Source: Elusimicrobiota bacterium
GTDB lineage: Bacteria > Elusimicrobiota > Elusimicrobia > 2-02-FULL-39-32
Direction of reading: 5' to 3'
Length of the DNA stretch: 64,000 nucleotides
Assembly: GCA_021730935.1 (NCBI GenBank)
Contig: JAKFYJ010000018.1
Coordinates: 23,465-87,464, forward strand
The translations under genes were made by a program, and so were the position numbers. Shown piece by piece: positions 8,978 through 17,550 of the stretch. How positions within the stretch are numbered: the first letter of the stretch is position 1; each line of letters opens with the position of its first letter. The notes beneath the pieces are model-generated. The model ran no database searches. It was given only the letters and a program-made list of their open reading frames with translations, and was not told the DNA's origin.

Positions 8978-10240
8978 TTAAATGGAGGAGCGATGATAGG
9001 CGGCTTCGATGGCGTCACAGGCGTTTTTGACCCCGTCTTCGGAACGGACCGTTTGTCCGATTTTCTCCGCGTTACCGAGGATGTCTTTGTCCCCCAAAAT
9101 TTCTTCAAGGGCGCGGGAAAGAGTCGAAATGGAAAGATGCTTTTTACGCAAAACTGTCCCGGCCCCGATCCGTTTTATCCTGTCCGCGTTGTCATATTGA
9201 TCATGCGCAAAAGGCATCACAATTTCCGGCCGGCCAGAACGCAGGGCCTGGGCGGTGGTGCCGATGCCGCCCTGGTGCACGATGCCAGAGCATTTCGGGA
9301 AAAGCCAGTGATACGGCGCGGTTTTGACAGCCACAGCCTGCCTGGGATCAAGATCCATTTTGTCCGCCATGTCCCCCGCCACAAGAACGGCCCGCCGCCC
9401 CAAATTTCGGCAGGCGTCCTGGGCAATGTGATAAAAATCGTCCGCGATATGAACCGCTGACGAGCCCAGAGTAAAACACACCGGAGACGGCCCTTCAGAC
9501 AAGAATTCCTGCAGTCTTGGATCAACGCCCTGCCCCCCGATATCTTCATCATGAAACATAAACCCGCAGATTTGGGTTTTCTCGGGCCAATCCGGCTGAG
9601 GGTCCGCAAAGACTTTAGAGAAATGGCAGAGCACGCCATAAGGGGAATGTTGGCCTTCAAACAAAGGGTCCTTGCCTTCCGGCATCCCAAGGTCCCGCCT
9701 CAAGGCCCTCACAGGTTCGCTCCAGGAATGTGAAATCTTCCTCAGGAATTTAAACAAAGGCCCGTTCACTTTGGGGCCGAACCGCCTCAACCCCGAAAGC
9801 CACGGGGCCGGGGCCAAAACCGGGGGATCATAAGCCGAGAAAAAAATCATGGGGGCGAGAGCTGTGGACATCCAAGGGATCCCCGTCTTCTCGGCAAAGA
9901 CAGGCACGGCATAAGTGATGACATGAGAGAGCAGGAGGTCCGCGCCCGCCGCCGCGGCAGAAAGATCGTCGTATGCGTCCCGCAGGTGCGGCATGACATA
10001 ATTGCGGATGACATGTTCTGATCCGTTCCTGTCGTCCATAATCTTGCGGAAATCTTCCGGTGAAAGATCTTTGTCCGGCCTCATGGGCGCAAACTCAATC
10101 CCTTGTCTTATGATGTCGCCGCGATATTTGGGAGAAGTCAGGATCACAGCCTTGTGCCCGCGCGCAATGAGGCCCTTGGCGAGAGGGAGATAAGGGTGAA
10201 TGTCGCCGTAGGAGCCAAGCGTGGAAATGACGATTTTCAT
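8978..10240 (-). CDS. UGT/MGT-like glycosyltransferase (GT1)
   Basis: 420 aa GT-B enzyme. The N-terminal acceptor domain starts STLGSYGDIHPYLPLAKGL, as in sterol and macrolide glucosyltransferases. The C-terminal donor site holds the UGT signature HQGGIGTTAQALRSGRPEIVMPFAHDQYDNA. It would transfer a sugar from a nucleotide sugar to a lipid or other small hydrophobic acceptor in the cytosol. Purine-rich AAGGAGGG lies upstream of the start. It follows no obvious pathway partner; the divergent neighbour encodes a secreted glycosidase-like protein. Confidence 0.88.
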   Translation of the reverse strand: MKIVISTLGSYGDIHPYLPLAKGLIARGHKAVILTSPKYRGDIIRQGIEFAPMRPDKDLSPEDFRKIMDDRNGSEHVIRNYVMPHLRDAYDDLSAAAAGADLLLSHVITYAVPVFAEKTGIPWMSTALAPMIFFSAYDPPVLAPAPWLSGLRRFGPKVNGPLFKFLRKISHSWSEPVRALRRDLGMPEGKDPLFEGQHSPYGVLCHFSKVFADPQPDWPEKTQICGFMFHDEDIGGQGVDPRLQEFLSEGPSPVCFTLGSSAVHIADDFYHIAQDACRNLGRRAVLVAGDMADKMDLDPRQAVAVKTAPYHWLFPKCSGIVHQGGIGTTAQALRSGRPEIVMPFAHDQYDNADRIKRIGAGTVLRKKHLSISTLSRALEEILGDKDILGNAEKIGQTVRSEDGVKNACDAIEAAYHRSSI

Positions 10241-10310
10241 GTGACCAAACGCACCCTCCTTGTTACAAAAAGTTTACATCTTTGTGAGGATTATTCAAGG
10301 TGTCCGGGGG

Positions 10311-10316
10311 TATGCT
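10311..10316 (+). promoter_or_regulatory. -10-like hexamer placed for a leaderless transcript
   Basis: TATGCT ends exactly 6 nt before the ATG at 10323, so the first transcribed base would be at or next to the start codon. No strong -35 is visible. Confidence 0.4.
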
Positions 10317-10322
10317 TGGGGT

Positions 10323-13300
10323 ATGAAGAACTGGATATGCAAGCCCGCAACTTTGATATTCGGACTGATGTTGGCCTCCAGCAACGCTATAAACGCGGCG
10401 GATTCCCCAGCCGTAAGGGCCTCCCGCCATCAGTTCCCACGGATCGCCAACCAGATCCAAAACTATAGCCCGAGTGACCAGACCCTTGCGGCGGCGGCAT
10501 ATTGGGACCTTTTGGTTATGGACGCGGAAGCGATTGCCAAAAAACCTTCGGCATTTGGGGAACTCGGCTCTTTAAGGACAAAGAATCCAAATATTATTAC
10601 CTTGGGATATTTTTCATCCGCGGACATTGTCCCCGGTTCGATCAACACTCAGATTATCGGAAACTTCATCAAGCAACTTCAGAACGGCTGGTATTTCAAG
10701 GACACCGCCGGAAATAAAATAAATCTATACGAACTCACCCCCAACAACTGGACGAACATGCTCAACCTGACCACAGGGGTGAATCAGTTCATGCCGGATT
10801 ATCTTCAGCAGTCGGTGATTTCCACTGGAAAGCTGGATGGGATATTCTACGATTGGATGAGCGCAAACGTTGCCTGGATCAACCACCGCACCCCCAATCC
10901 CAACGCCCCCCTGGACATCAACAATGACGGGCAGGCGGATTCTGACGCGGTCATTGACGCCCAATGGATCTCGGGGATGAACACCCTGCTGAACAACTCC
11001 CATAACGTTTATCCTGCGGATACAATTGTGATGGGCAACGGCGGCTGGCGGGAAGGAACGACGTTCGATCCAAAACTCAACGGAATGTTGATCGAACAGT
11101 TCCTGGCCGGAGAGTTAGGAAATCCCTCCTTTTATGGTTGGAGCGGGGTCATGAAGAGTTATCGCGATCATCTGGCGAACGGACTTCAACCCAACCTGAC
11201 GATTCTCATGGGCAATCGTGATAGCGCGACAGATACATCCTTCATGCGTTTCACCTTGGCATCAACGCTGATGGGCGACGGATACTTCAGTTTCACAAAC
11301 GGGGATAGCGTCCCCACCGGATCTCAAAGCGCGCCTTATGACAGCGTGCGTTGGTATGACGAATTTGCCGTCGACCTGTTGACCGGGCTTGCCTCCGAAC
11401 CTTCTCTTCAACATAAGGGGTATCTCGGCATGCCTTTGTCTGAAGCATACAACCCCCTTTCGGTTTCAGAAAAACTTAACGCAACCCTTGACCTGGGAGG
11501 GACTCTTGCTCAAAACAAACCCTGGAGGCGGGATTTTGAGAACGGAATCGCACTCGTCAACCCCGCTCCGAATTCCGTTGTGATCAACCTCGGCAAGAGC
11601 TACAGAAAAATCAGCGGCGGAGTGGATCCTGTCTTTAACAACGGAGCCAGAATCACATCAATCACTCTGCCCTCGCGAAGCGGAGCGGTCCTCTTAAACG
11701 ACACGCTACCCAACAATCAGGACACCCAGGCTCCGAACGCCCCAAACAATCTCACTGCGACAGCCGTTTCTCAGACTCAGATTAACCTTGCATGGACCGC
11801 ATCGAGCGACAACACAGGCGTCGCCGGGTATTTCATCCTCCGAGATGGAACATTAATCGCCCGGACGGCAAATTTAACTTATCAGGATTTAAATCTGGAC
11901 ACAAGTAAGATTTACAGATATATCCTCGTGGCCTACGATGCAAACGGCAATGTGTCGCTTCAATCAGCATCCGCCAGCAACGCAAATTTCAAAGACACCA
12001 CTCCCCCTTCGCCTCCGGCGCGCCTGATCGCGACCCCTGTTTCTTCCACCGAGATCGACCTCACCTGGGACCCCTCAACGGACAATGTGGGCGTCAAAGG
12101 GTATTCAATCATCCGTGATGGCGTATTTACAGGAAAAACAGTCGTGGGGACTTCGTTCCAGGATACAGGATTAAATCCAGATCAAACCTATGTTTATACG
12201 GTCGTTGCTTTTGATGCCGTTTTTAATGCTTCAGCGCAATCAAATTCCGCCACAGCAAAAACACTTCCCATTGCCATGCCGAACCAAGCCCCCACAGCCA
12301 ACGCCGGAGCGGATCAAACCATCACTCTCCCCAGCCAAGCTTCCATCTCAGGAACCGCTTCCGACGACGGTCTCCCCACACCTGCTTCTCTGTCGTATAC
12401 CTGGACCAAGGTCAGTGGATCCGGAATCGTCACATTCGTCAATGACAAATCTCTCAACACTTCAGTCTCATTCTCCGCCGCAGGAACTTATGTCCTCAGA
12501 CTCACCGCAAGCGACTCCGTTTTATCCACTTCAGATGACATCACCATTATCGTGAACCCTGCTCCTCCCGTCAACCAAGCTCCCACAGTCAACGCAGGAG
12601 CGGACCAAACCATCACTCTCCCCAGCCAGGCTTCCATATCGGGAACAGCTTCCGATGATGGTCTTCCCACTCCTGCTTCTCTCTCATACTCCTGGACCAA
12701 GGTCAGCGGATCTGGAATCGTCACATTCGCCAACGACAAATCTCTCAACACTTCCGTCACATTCTCTGCCGCTGGAACTTATGTCCTCAGACTCACTGTC
12801 ACAGATTCTCTGCTCTCAACCTCAGACGACATCACCATCACCGTGAACCCTGCTCCTCCCGTCAACCAAGCCCCCACAGCCAATGCCGGAGCAGACCAAA
12901 CCATCACTCTCCCCAGCCAAGCTTCCATCTCAGGAACCGCTTCGGACGACAGTCTCCCCACACCTGCTTCTCTGTCTTATACCTGGACCAAGGTCAGCGG
13001 ACCGGGAATCGTAACATTCGCGAACGACAAATCTCTCAACACTTCCGTCACATTCTCTGCCGCGGGAATTTATGTTCTCAGACTCACCGTCACAGACTCT
13101 CTGCTTTCAACCTCAGACGATATCACCATCACCGTGAACCCTGCTCCTCCCGTCAACCAAGCTCCCACAGTCAACGCAGGAGCGGACCAAACCATCACTC
13201 TCCCCAGCCAAGCTTCCATCTCAGGAACCGCTTCGGACGATGACCCCACTGCCTCCCTCACATATCTCTGGACCAAAGTCAGCGGGCCCGGGACGGTGGC

Positions 13301-13727
13301 GTTCTCAAACGAAAAGGCGCTCAACACGTCCGTCACATTCTCCGCCGCTGGAACCTATGTCTTAAACCTGACAGCAAATGACGGAAACAGCTCTGGGTCC
13401 GATGACATCACCATCAAGGTGGCCGCCGCGCCCGCTCCCGCCGAAGGATTTGTGTTTCCCAACCCCGCAGTCGGAGGCGCCGCTCCGGTGATCAAAGCGA
13501 TGATCGGCAAAGCGGACCGCGTGACGATCGATATTTATAACACGAGCGGAGCCAATGTCCACAGCGCCGAAATCAGAGGAGAAGATGCGCGCGTTGCCAA
13601 CGGAGAATATTATTATGAATATGCCTGGACTGAGGGCCAGGCCAGCGGGATATATTTCGCGCACATCAAAGGCGAGACAGGCTCCCAGACCGTGAAAACC
13701 AAAATCAAGTTCGCCGTCGTGCATTAA
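10323..13727 (+). CDS. Secreted GHL15-like glycoside hydrolase with FN3 and PKD domains and a FlgD/Por-like tail
   Basis: 1134 aa from the ATG at 10323. Order: signal peptide ending near SNAINAA (about residue 26); a TIM-barrel-like GHL15/GH114-type domain (about 35-465) with an FYDWMSANVAW segment and LIEQFLAGELG; two fibronectin type III domains (about 475-660); four PKD-type repeats (about 665-1035); and a C-terminal domain beginning EGFVFPNPAV, close to FlgD-like or type IX sorting tails. The architecture suggests a surface or secreted polysaccharide-active enzyme on a rigid stalk. The substrate is unknown and catalytic residues are not certain. It is divergent from the UGT gene. Confidence 0.82.
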   Translation: MKNWICKPATLIFGLMLASSNAINAADSPAVRASRHQFPRIANQIQNYSPSDQTLAAAAYWDLLVMDAEAIAKKPSAFGELGSLRTKNPNIITLGYFSSADIVPGSINTQIIGNFIKQLQNGWYFKDTAGNKINLYELTPNNWTNMLNLTTGVNQFMPDYLQQSVISTGKLDGIFYDWMSANVAWINHRTPNPNAPLDINNDGQADSDAVIDAQWISGMNTLLNNSHNVYPADTIVMGNGGWREGTTFDPKLNGMLIEQFLAGELGNPSFYGWSGVMKSYRDHLANGLQPNLTILMGNRDSATDTSFMRFTLASTLMGDGYFSFTNGDSVPTGSQSAPYDSVRWYDEFAVDLLTGLASEPSLQHKGYLGMPLSEAYNPLSVSEKLNATLDLGGTLAQNKPWRRDFENGIALVNPAPNSVVINLGKSYRKISGGVDPVFNNGARITSITLPSRSGAVLLNDTLPNNQDTQAPNAPNNLTATAVSQTQINLAWTASSDNTGVAGYFILRDGTLIARTANLTYQDLNLDTSKIYRYILVAYDANGNVSLQSASASNANFKDTTPPSPPARLIATPVSSTEIDLTWDPSTDNVGVKGYSIIRDGVFTGKTVVGTSFQDTGLNPDQTYVYTVVAFDAVFNASAQSNSATAKTLPIAMPNQAPTANAGADQTITLPSQASISGTASDDGLPTPASLSYTWTKVSGSGIVTFVNDKSLNTSVSFSAAGTYVLRLTASDSVLSTSDDITIIVNPAPPVNQAPTVNAGADQTITLPSQASISGTASDDGLPTPASLSYSWTKVSGSGIVTFANDKSLNTSVTFSAAGTYVLRLTVTDSLLSTSDDITITVNPAPPVNQAPTANAGADQTITLPSQASISGTASDDSLPTPASLSYTWTKVSGPGIVTFANDKSLNTSVTFSAAGIYVLRLTVTDSLLSTSDDITITVNPAPPVNQAPTVNAGADQTITLPSQASISGTASDDDPTASLTYLWTKVSGPGTVAFSNEKALNTSVTFSAAGTYVLNLTANDGNSSGSDDITIKVAAAPAPAEGFVFPNPAVGGAAPVIKAMIGKADRVTIDIYNTSGANVHSAEIRGEDARVANGEYYYEYAWTEGQASGIYFAHIKGETGSQTVKTKIKFAVVH
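12280..13425 (+). repeat. Four tandem 291-bp PKD-encoding repeats
   Basis: The AACGCCGGAGCGGA-type unit start recurs at about 12300, 12591, 12882 and 13173, an exact 291-bp period, with long nearly identical blocks (for example ACCATCACTCTCCCCAGCCA). Unit 4 carries a short in-frame deletion. High nucleotide identity implies recent duplication or gene conversion inside the coding sequence. Confidence 0.9.
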
Positions 13728-13735
13728 AATTTTGA

Positions 13736-13741
13736 TAGACT
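13736..13741 (+). promoter_or_regulatory. -10-like hexamer placed for a leaderless transcript (nnrE)
   Basis: TAGACT followed by exactly 6 nt and then ATG at 13748. No Shine-Dalgarno sequence lies in between. Confidence 0.4.
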
Positions 13742-13747
13742 GTCGGC

Positions 13748-14431
13748 ATGACAAAAGCCCCGGCGGTTTCCGCGGAAGAAATGCGAAGGATCGACGAACG
13801 AGCGGTCAAAGAATTTCACATTCCTGTCTTAAAGCTGATGGAGAATGCCGGAAAATCTGTGGCAAACGCGTGCCTCAAGACAATCCGCGCCAATAAAATA
13901 AAAAATCCCAAAGTCCTTTTATTATGCGGCGGCGGAAACAACGGAGGAGACGGATTCGTCGCGGCGAGACGGCTTTATTTAAAAAAAATCCCCGTGAGCA
14001 TTCTGCTCTTCAAACCCAAAGAATCTTTAAAGGGTCCTGTTCTCATCAATTTCCGCAAACTGATCCGTCTTAAAATTCCCCATCATGTGGAACCCACTCT
14101 GCGTTTAATAATGGCTGAAATCAAGGGAAGTCATCTTATTGTTGATGCGATATTCGGGACGGGACTCAAGCGGAACATTTCGGGTGTGATAAAAAAATCT
14201 ATTCGGGCGGTCAACGCATCAGAAAAACCGGTGATTGCCGTCGACATTCCCTCAGGGATGGACGCGGACACCGCGGAAGTTCACGGAGTGAGCGTCAAGG
14301 CGGACCTCACAATAACGATGGGGGCTCTCAAGCTCGGCTTCCTCAAGAAAAAATCGAGGCGCTATACTGGAAAAATTGAAGTCGCCGACATCGGGTTTCC
14401 GAAAAGCTTATTTTCCAAACCAATATTTTAA
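13748..14431 (+). CDS. nnrE: NAD(P)H-hydrate epimerase (YjeF N-terminal domain)
   Basis: 227 aa, only the N-terminal YjeF module; the ADP/ATP-dependent dehydratase half found in fused NnrDE proteins is absent. The Rossmann-like nucleotide-repair signature is clear: LMENAGKSVANA, LCGGGNNGGDGFVAARRL, DAIFGTGLKR and VDIPSGMDAD. It interconverts R- and S-hydrated NAD(P)H so that the dehydratase can repair them. Its 3' end overlaps the convergent 94-aa gene by 24 nt. Confidence 0.92.
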   Translation: MTKAPAVSAEEMRRIDERAVKEFHIPVLKLMENAGKSVANACLKTIRANKIKNPKVLLLCGGGNNGGDGFVAARRLYLKKIPVSILLFKPKESLKGPVLINFRKLIRLKIPHHVEPTLRLIMAEIKGSHLIVDAIFGTGLKRNISGVIKKSIRAVNASEKPVIAVDIPSGMDADTAEVHGVSVKADLTITMGALKLGFLKKKSRRYTGKIEVADIGFPKSLFSKPIF

Positions 14432-14692
14432 AGCCATCTCAACAAATCCTTCCCGCGCGGCCCAGCTCAGAACCAGTGCCGCAATTCCGAGGACCAGCAG
14501 AGCCAAAACCAACGACATCAATGAAAGCCAACGGCGGCAGGAAGCGCAATAATCCTGTGAAAACTCGCTGAACAGGAATGCGCCTCCGTGCATCATCGCA
14601 GAGGCGGCAGAAGCCAGAATTTTAAATCCGAAGGGAATGGGTTTTCCCTCTCCGTCGGAAAGTGAGCGGGAACAGCGGTAACATTGAGGCAT
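14408..14692 (-). CDS. Small zinc-ribbon membrane protein
   Basis: 94 aa from the ATG at 14692 (MPQCYRCSRSL). A CYRC pair at the N terminus and CASC near residue 50 form a plausible four-Cys zinc ribbon, followed by a hydrophobic helix (LSLMSLVLALLVLGIAAL). TATAAT lies 9 nt before the ATG. Overlaps the nnrE stop end to end. No named family recognised. Confidence 0.65.
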   Translation of the reverse strand: MPQCYRCSRSLSDGEGKPIPFGFKILASAASAMMHGGAFLFSEFSQDYCASCRRWLSLMSLVLALLVLGIAALVLSWAAREGFVEMALKYWFGK

Positions 14693-14758
14693 GTTCAAAG
14701 TATTATAGTCAAATCCGCGACGTAACAAAAATGCCTGTTTGCACGTCTAAAATAAGAC

Positions 14759-15263
14759 ATGAACCGGAAGAACATTTTGCTTTTTGTGATCCTGATGAAT
14801 CCCCCTCTCCTTTTTGCAGGGGCATCTGTGAACGTTTCGCGGAATGCCAAGCCCAGGATCGAGCATGCCGTTATCGTCGAAACATCCGACGGGTGGACGG
14901 ACTGCCAGTGGAGGCAACCCTGAAAGCTCCTCCCGGATATGTCAGTCACATGAAGCTTTATTACAGGACAGGCGCGGAAAAATTCGGCGGGTTTTATACT
15001 GAAACGGACATGCAGACCCTCAGCGGATCGGACAGCGGACAATATTGGGGTCTCATTCCCGGCTCAGCGATCAACAGCGGCGAGGATCTCGAATATTTCA
15101 TTGTCGCCGAAGAATCCGCGGAAAGTCTTCAAGCTTTCCGGAAAATATCCCCGAACCCTTCCTTTATCAGGGCCCCGGATTTTGGATTGACGTCCTCCCA
15201 AAACCGGACGATTCTGAAAAATGTAAATCCGCCGAAAAAGAGGTCGTCAGAAGACGGGGTTAA
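14759..15263 (+). pseudogene. Secreted protein gene broken by two frameshifts
   Basis: Frame one starts at ATG 14759 with a convincing signal peptide (MNRKNILLFVILMNPPLLFA) and PRIEHAVIVETSDGW, but stops at 14921. The sequence continues in a second frame with ATLKAPPGYVSHMKLYYRTG and EYFIVAEES, then near 15125-15140 in a third frame with SFPENIPEP and FWIDVLP up to TAA at 15261. Joined, these read as one exported beta-sandwich-like protein of about 165 aa. Both shifts correspond to one missing base. Either a decayed gene or two sequencing errors. Confidence 0.7.
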
Positions 15264-15289
15264 GGATTTTTCGCCGGGAGTTGTTTTGA

Positions 15290-16048
15290 CTATTCCTTCG
15301 CTTTACTAAAACCGTATCCCCGAGTCATAATAAAATTCTCAACCACAAAACGTAAGGCTCGGTTAACTTTATCCTGGACTTTATTTACTTTTTCTATGAA
15401 TACGGTTAACTCCATTTTCGTAATTATAGAACTACTCATATACCCTATTACAGCCACATCTCCAAAGTAAAAACGTGAAGTGCCTAAAGTATGTCCACGA
15501 GAGATATAGGCATCACTAGCGGCAGTCCCATCTACTTTATAAAAGCCCTTTTTGTATCCTATACCCATCTCATTTGGACTAATGTGTGAACCTGTTTTAT
15601 GACGAATCAAAAGCAAGATGTTCCTAAAATCTGGATCGGATGACGAATATTTTTCCTGAGAAAGGTTCACTAGTTCCAGCCAAGCAGCTCGATTTTCGGA
15701 ACTTAGTTTTCGTGTTACTTCCTGAAGGATAGGATGTTTCAATGTCTCTACATTCTTTTCTATTCCCCTAAAAATTTCATGAAATATTGAACAAGTTAAT
15801 TTGAAGAGATGATTTTGCATTCCAGAATACTGGCCCTGATATCGTGAAATCACAGGATCATCAGTTCTTCCAAGACTAAGACGCGAATGCGCCCATGCTA
15901 TATCTTTAAAATCATTGTAAAAAACCGCAAGTGAAAGAACAAAATTACAAACATCCCTTTCATCAGGATTCTTTGGAATAAATGCATCAGGATTAAAAGT
16001 TTCCAAAGGTGCAAGATCATCAAATGGCAGGCGAAATTTTTCTTCCAT
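15290..16048 (-). CDS. Unrecognised soluble protein, 252 aa
   Basis: Start ATG at 16048 (MEEKFRLPFDDL) has AGAGGG 6 nt upstream. The protein is mainly helical and contains SLAVFYNDFKDIAWAHSRL and LLIRHKTGSHISPNEMG; no membrane segment and no known catalytic motif. The gene is clearly more AT-rich than its neighbours and sits beside a frameshifted gene and an ORF6N gene, which suggests horizontal origin. It is divergent from the ORF6N gene, across about 170 nt. Confidence 0.7.
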   Translation of the reverse strand: MEEKFRLPFDDLAPLETFNPDAFIPKNPDERDVCNFVLSLAVFYNDFKDIAWAHSRLSLGRTDDPVISRYQGQYSGMQNHLFKLTCSIFHEIFRGIEKNVETLKHPILQEVTRKLSSENRAAWLELVNLSQEKYSSSDPDFRNILLLIRHKTGSHISPNEMGIGYKKGFYKVDGTAASDAYISRGHTLGTSRFYFGDVAVIGYMSSSIITKMELTVFIEKVNKVQDKVNRALRFVVENFIMTRGYGFSKAKE

Positions 16049-16177
16049 TTTAATCCCTCTAAAGCTACTACATAAAAACAATATTATACCTCTTCCCATA
16101 AATAAATTGATCTGAAAAGTGGCCAACTTTCCCACACAAGTTGATATAATTCAGGCTCCTCCTCCCCCCTTAAATCT

Positions 16178-16204
16178 CTTAAGATATTTTCAGAAAATAT
16201 TAAG
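16178..16204. promoter_or_regulatory. 27-nt palindrome overlapping the ORF6N ribosome-binding site
   Basis: CTTAAGATATTTT-CAG-AAAATATTAAG pairs almost completely. Its right edge runs into the AAGGAGG that serves the ATG at 16217, so it could be an operator for autoregulation or an RNA hairpin that hides the ribosome site. A TATAAT lies upstream at 16145. Confidence 0.55.
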
Positions 16205-16216
16205 GAGGATTAAGCG

Positions 16217-16735
16217 ATGACGAAGCAAATGATATTGGAAGAAACGATCGGAAAGAAAATCTATTTCATTCGAGGGCACAAAGTGATGCTCGACAATGAC
16301 CTGGCACAACTATACGGAGTTTCCACAAAGACGCTGAATCAGGCGGTGAAACGGAATCTCAAGCGATTTCCGACGGACTTTATGTTTCGACTCACGAAGA
16401 ATGAATCCTTGGGATCAAGGTCACAATTTGTGACCTTGAAACGAGGCCAGAACATCAAGTATCTTCCCCATGCTTTCACCGAACAAGGCGTGGCCATGCT
16501 CTCCAGCGTTCTCAACAGCGATCGGGCAATCATGGTCAACATTCAGATTATGCGCGCATTCACCAAGCTTCGAGAAATGATCTCGACTCACAAAGACTTG
16601 CAGAGGAAGATTGAAGCAATGGAAAAGAAATATGACCGTCAGTTTAAATCGGTTTTTGACGCTTTGAGAGGTTTGCTGGAACTTCCCCGAGAGACAGGAA
16701 CTAAAGTGAAGGGATTCGTGTCTCATTCATCATAA
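16217..16735 (+). CDS. ORF6N (KilA-N-like) DNA-binding protein
   Basis: 172 aa. The ORF6N domain fills residues 10-95: FIRGHKVMLDNDLAQLYGVSTKTLNQAVKRN, then FPTDFMFRLT, then LPHAFTEQGVAMLSSVLNS. A C-terminal coiled coil (about 105-150, LREMISTHKDLQRKIEAMEKKYD) may dimerise it. Such proteins occur in phages and as free-standing chromosomal genes; their role is usually unknown. A perfect AAGGAGG precedes the ATG. Its last 6 nt overlap the end of the convergent PPK2 gene. Confidence 0.9.
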   Translation: MTKQMILEETIGKKIYFIRGHKVMLDNDLAQLYGVSTKTLNQAVKRNLKRFPTDFMFRLTKNESLGSRSQFVTLKRGQNIKYLPHAFTEQGVAMLSSVLNSDRAIMVNIQIMRAFTKLREMISTHKDLQRKIEAMEKKYDRQFKSVFDALRGLLELPRETGTKVKGFVSHSS

Positions 16736-17542
16736 AAATTTTATCTTCTCCGGGTCCAGGCGGACCTTGGGAATCTTGAGGTCAAGGTTTTCGAGGGCTT
16801 TAACGATGATGGAGGCGGCGGCAAGATTGCGGAACCATTTGTGGTCGCTGGGGATGATGAACCACGGGGCGAAGTCTGTGCTTGTTTTTTCGATCGACTC
16901 TTCGTATGCCTTTTGATATTTAGGCCACAGAGCCCGCTCGACGAGGTCGTTCTCGTTAAACTTCCACCGTTTAACAGGATCTTTGATCCGCTCTTCAAGT
17001 CGCTCTTTTTGCTCGGACTTGCTGATATGCAGGAATAATTTAAGGATCGTGATGCCTTCGCTCGCGAGCATCTTTTCGAAATGGACGATGTGTTTGAACC
17101 GCTTTTCTATCCTTTTGTCGGAAATCAGCTTGTGCACATGCACGGCAACGACATCCTCGTAATGACTGCGGTTGAAGATGACCAACTCGCCTTTTTTGGG
17201 GGCCTGGGAATGGATCCGCCACAAGAAATCGTGGTCCAACTCCTCGGGGGTTGGCTTCTTAAAATTTGCGACGCGAATGTTCTGCGGTGAAACGTTCCCG
17301 AAGACATGGCGGATCACTCCGTCTTTCCCCGAAGTGTCCATGCCCTGAAGCACCACTAAAAAACCGCGTTCACGCTCGGCGTATAAAAGCTCCTGCATGC
17401 GGTCCAATTTTTCGCCCAACTTCTTGAGATCCTCGATAGAAGATACCTTTCCGTCTTTATATCCCGGGGTCCCCCGAGGGTCCCAATCTTTTAAATCAAC
17501 TTTTTGTCCAGGCCGAACCCGGCAATCTTCCATGATTTTCAT
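16730..17542 (-). CDS. Polyphosphate kinase 2 (PPK2) family
   Basis: 270 aa from ATG 17542, which has AAAGGA 4 nt upstream. Walker A is GMDTSGKDGV; Walker B and the PPK2 block appear in FNRSHYEDV; lid residues in KWKFNENDL-type sequence (RWKFNENDLVER). PPK2 enzymes move phosphate between polyphosphate and nucleotides; this single-domain form resembles the class that can use AMP and ADP, though class assignment is tentative. It lies 8 nt downstream of the VIT1 gene, likely one operon. Confidence 0.9.
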   Translation of the reverse strand: MKIMEDCRVRPGQKVDLKDWDPRGTPGYKDGKVSSIEDLKKLGEKLDRMQELLYAERERGFLVVLQGMDTSGKDGVIRHVFGNVSPQNIRVANFKKPTPEELDHDFLWRIHSQAPKKGELVIFNRSHYEDVVAVHVHKLISDKRIEKRFKHIVHFEKMLASEGITILKLFLHISKSEQKERLEERIKDPVKRWKFNENDLVERALWPKYQKAYEESIEKTSTDFAPWFIIPSDHKWFRNLAAASIIVKALENLDLKIPKVRLDPEKIKFL

Positions 17543-17550
17543 TTTTTCCT

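Noticed and set aside
12280..13425. CRISPR-like regular repeats
   Set aside because: Period is 291 bp, in frame, and encodes PKD domains; there are no short repeat-spacer units or cas genes anywhere in the window.
16115..16140. Insertion-sequence end (GTGGCCAACTTTCCCAC-like string)
   Set aside because: It only faintly recalls IS21-type ends; there is no partner end, target duplication or transposase.
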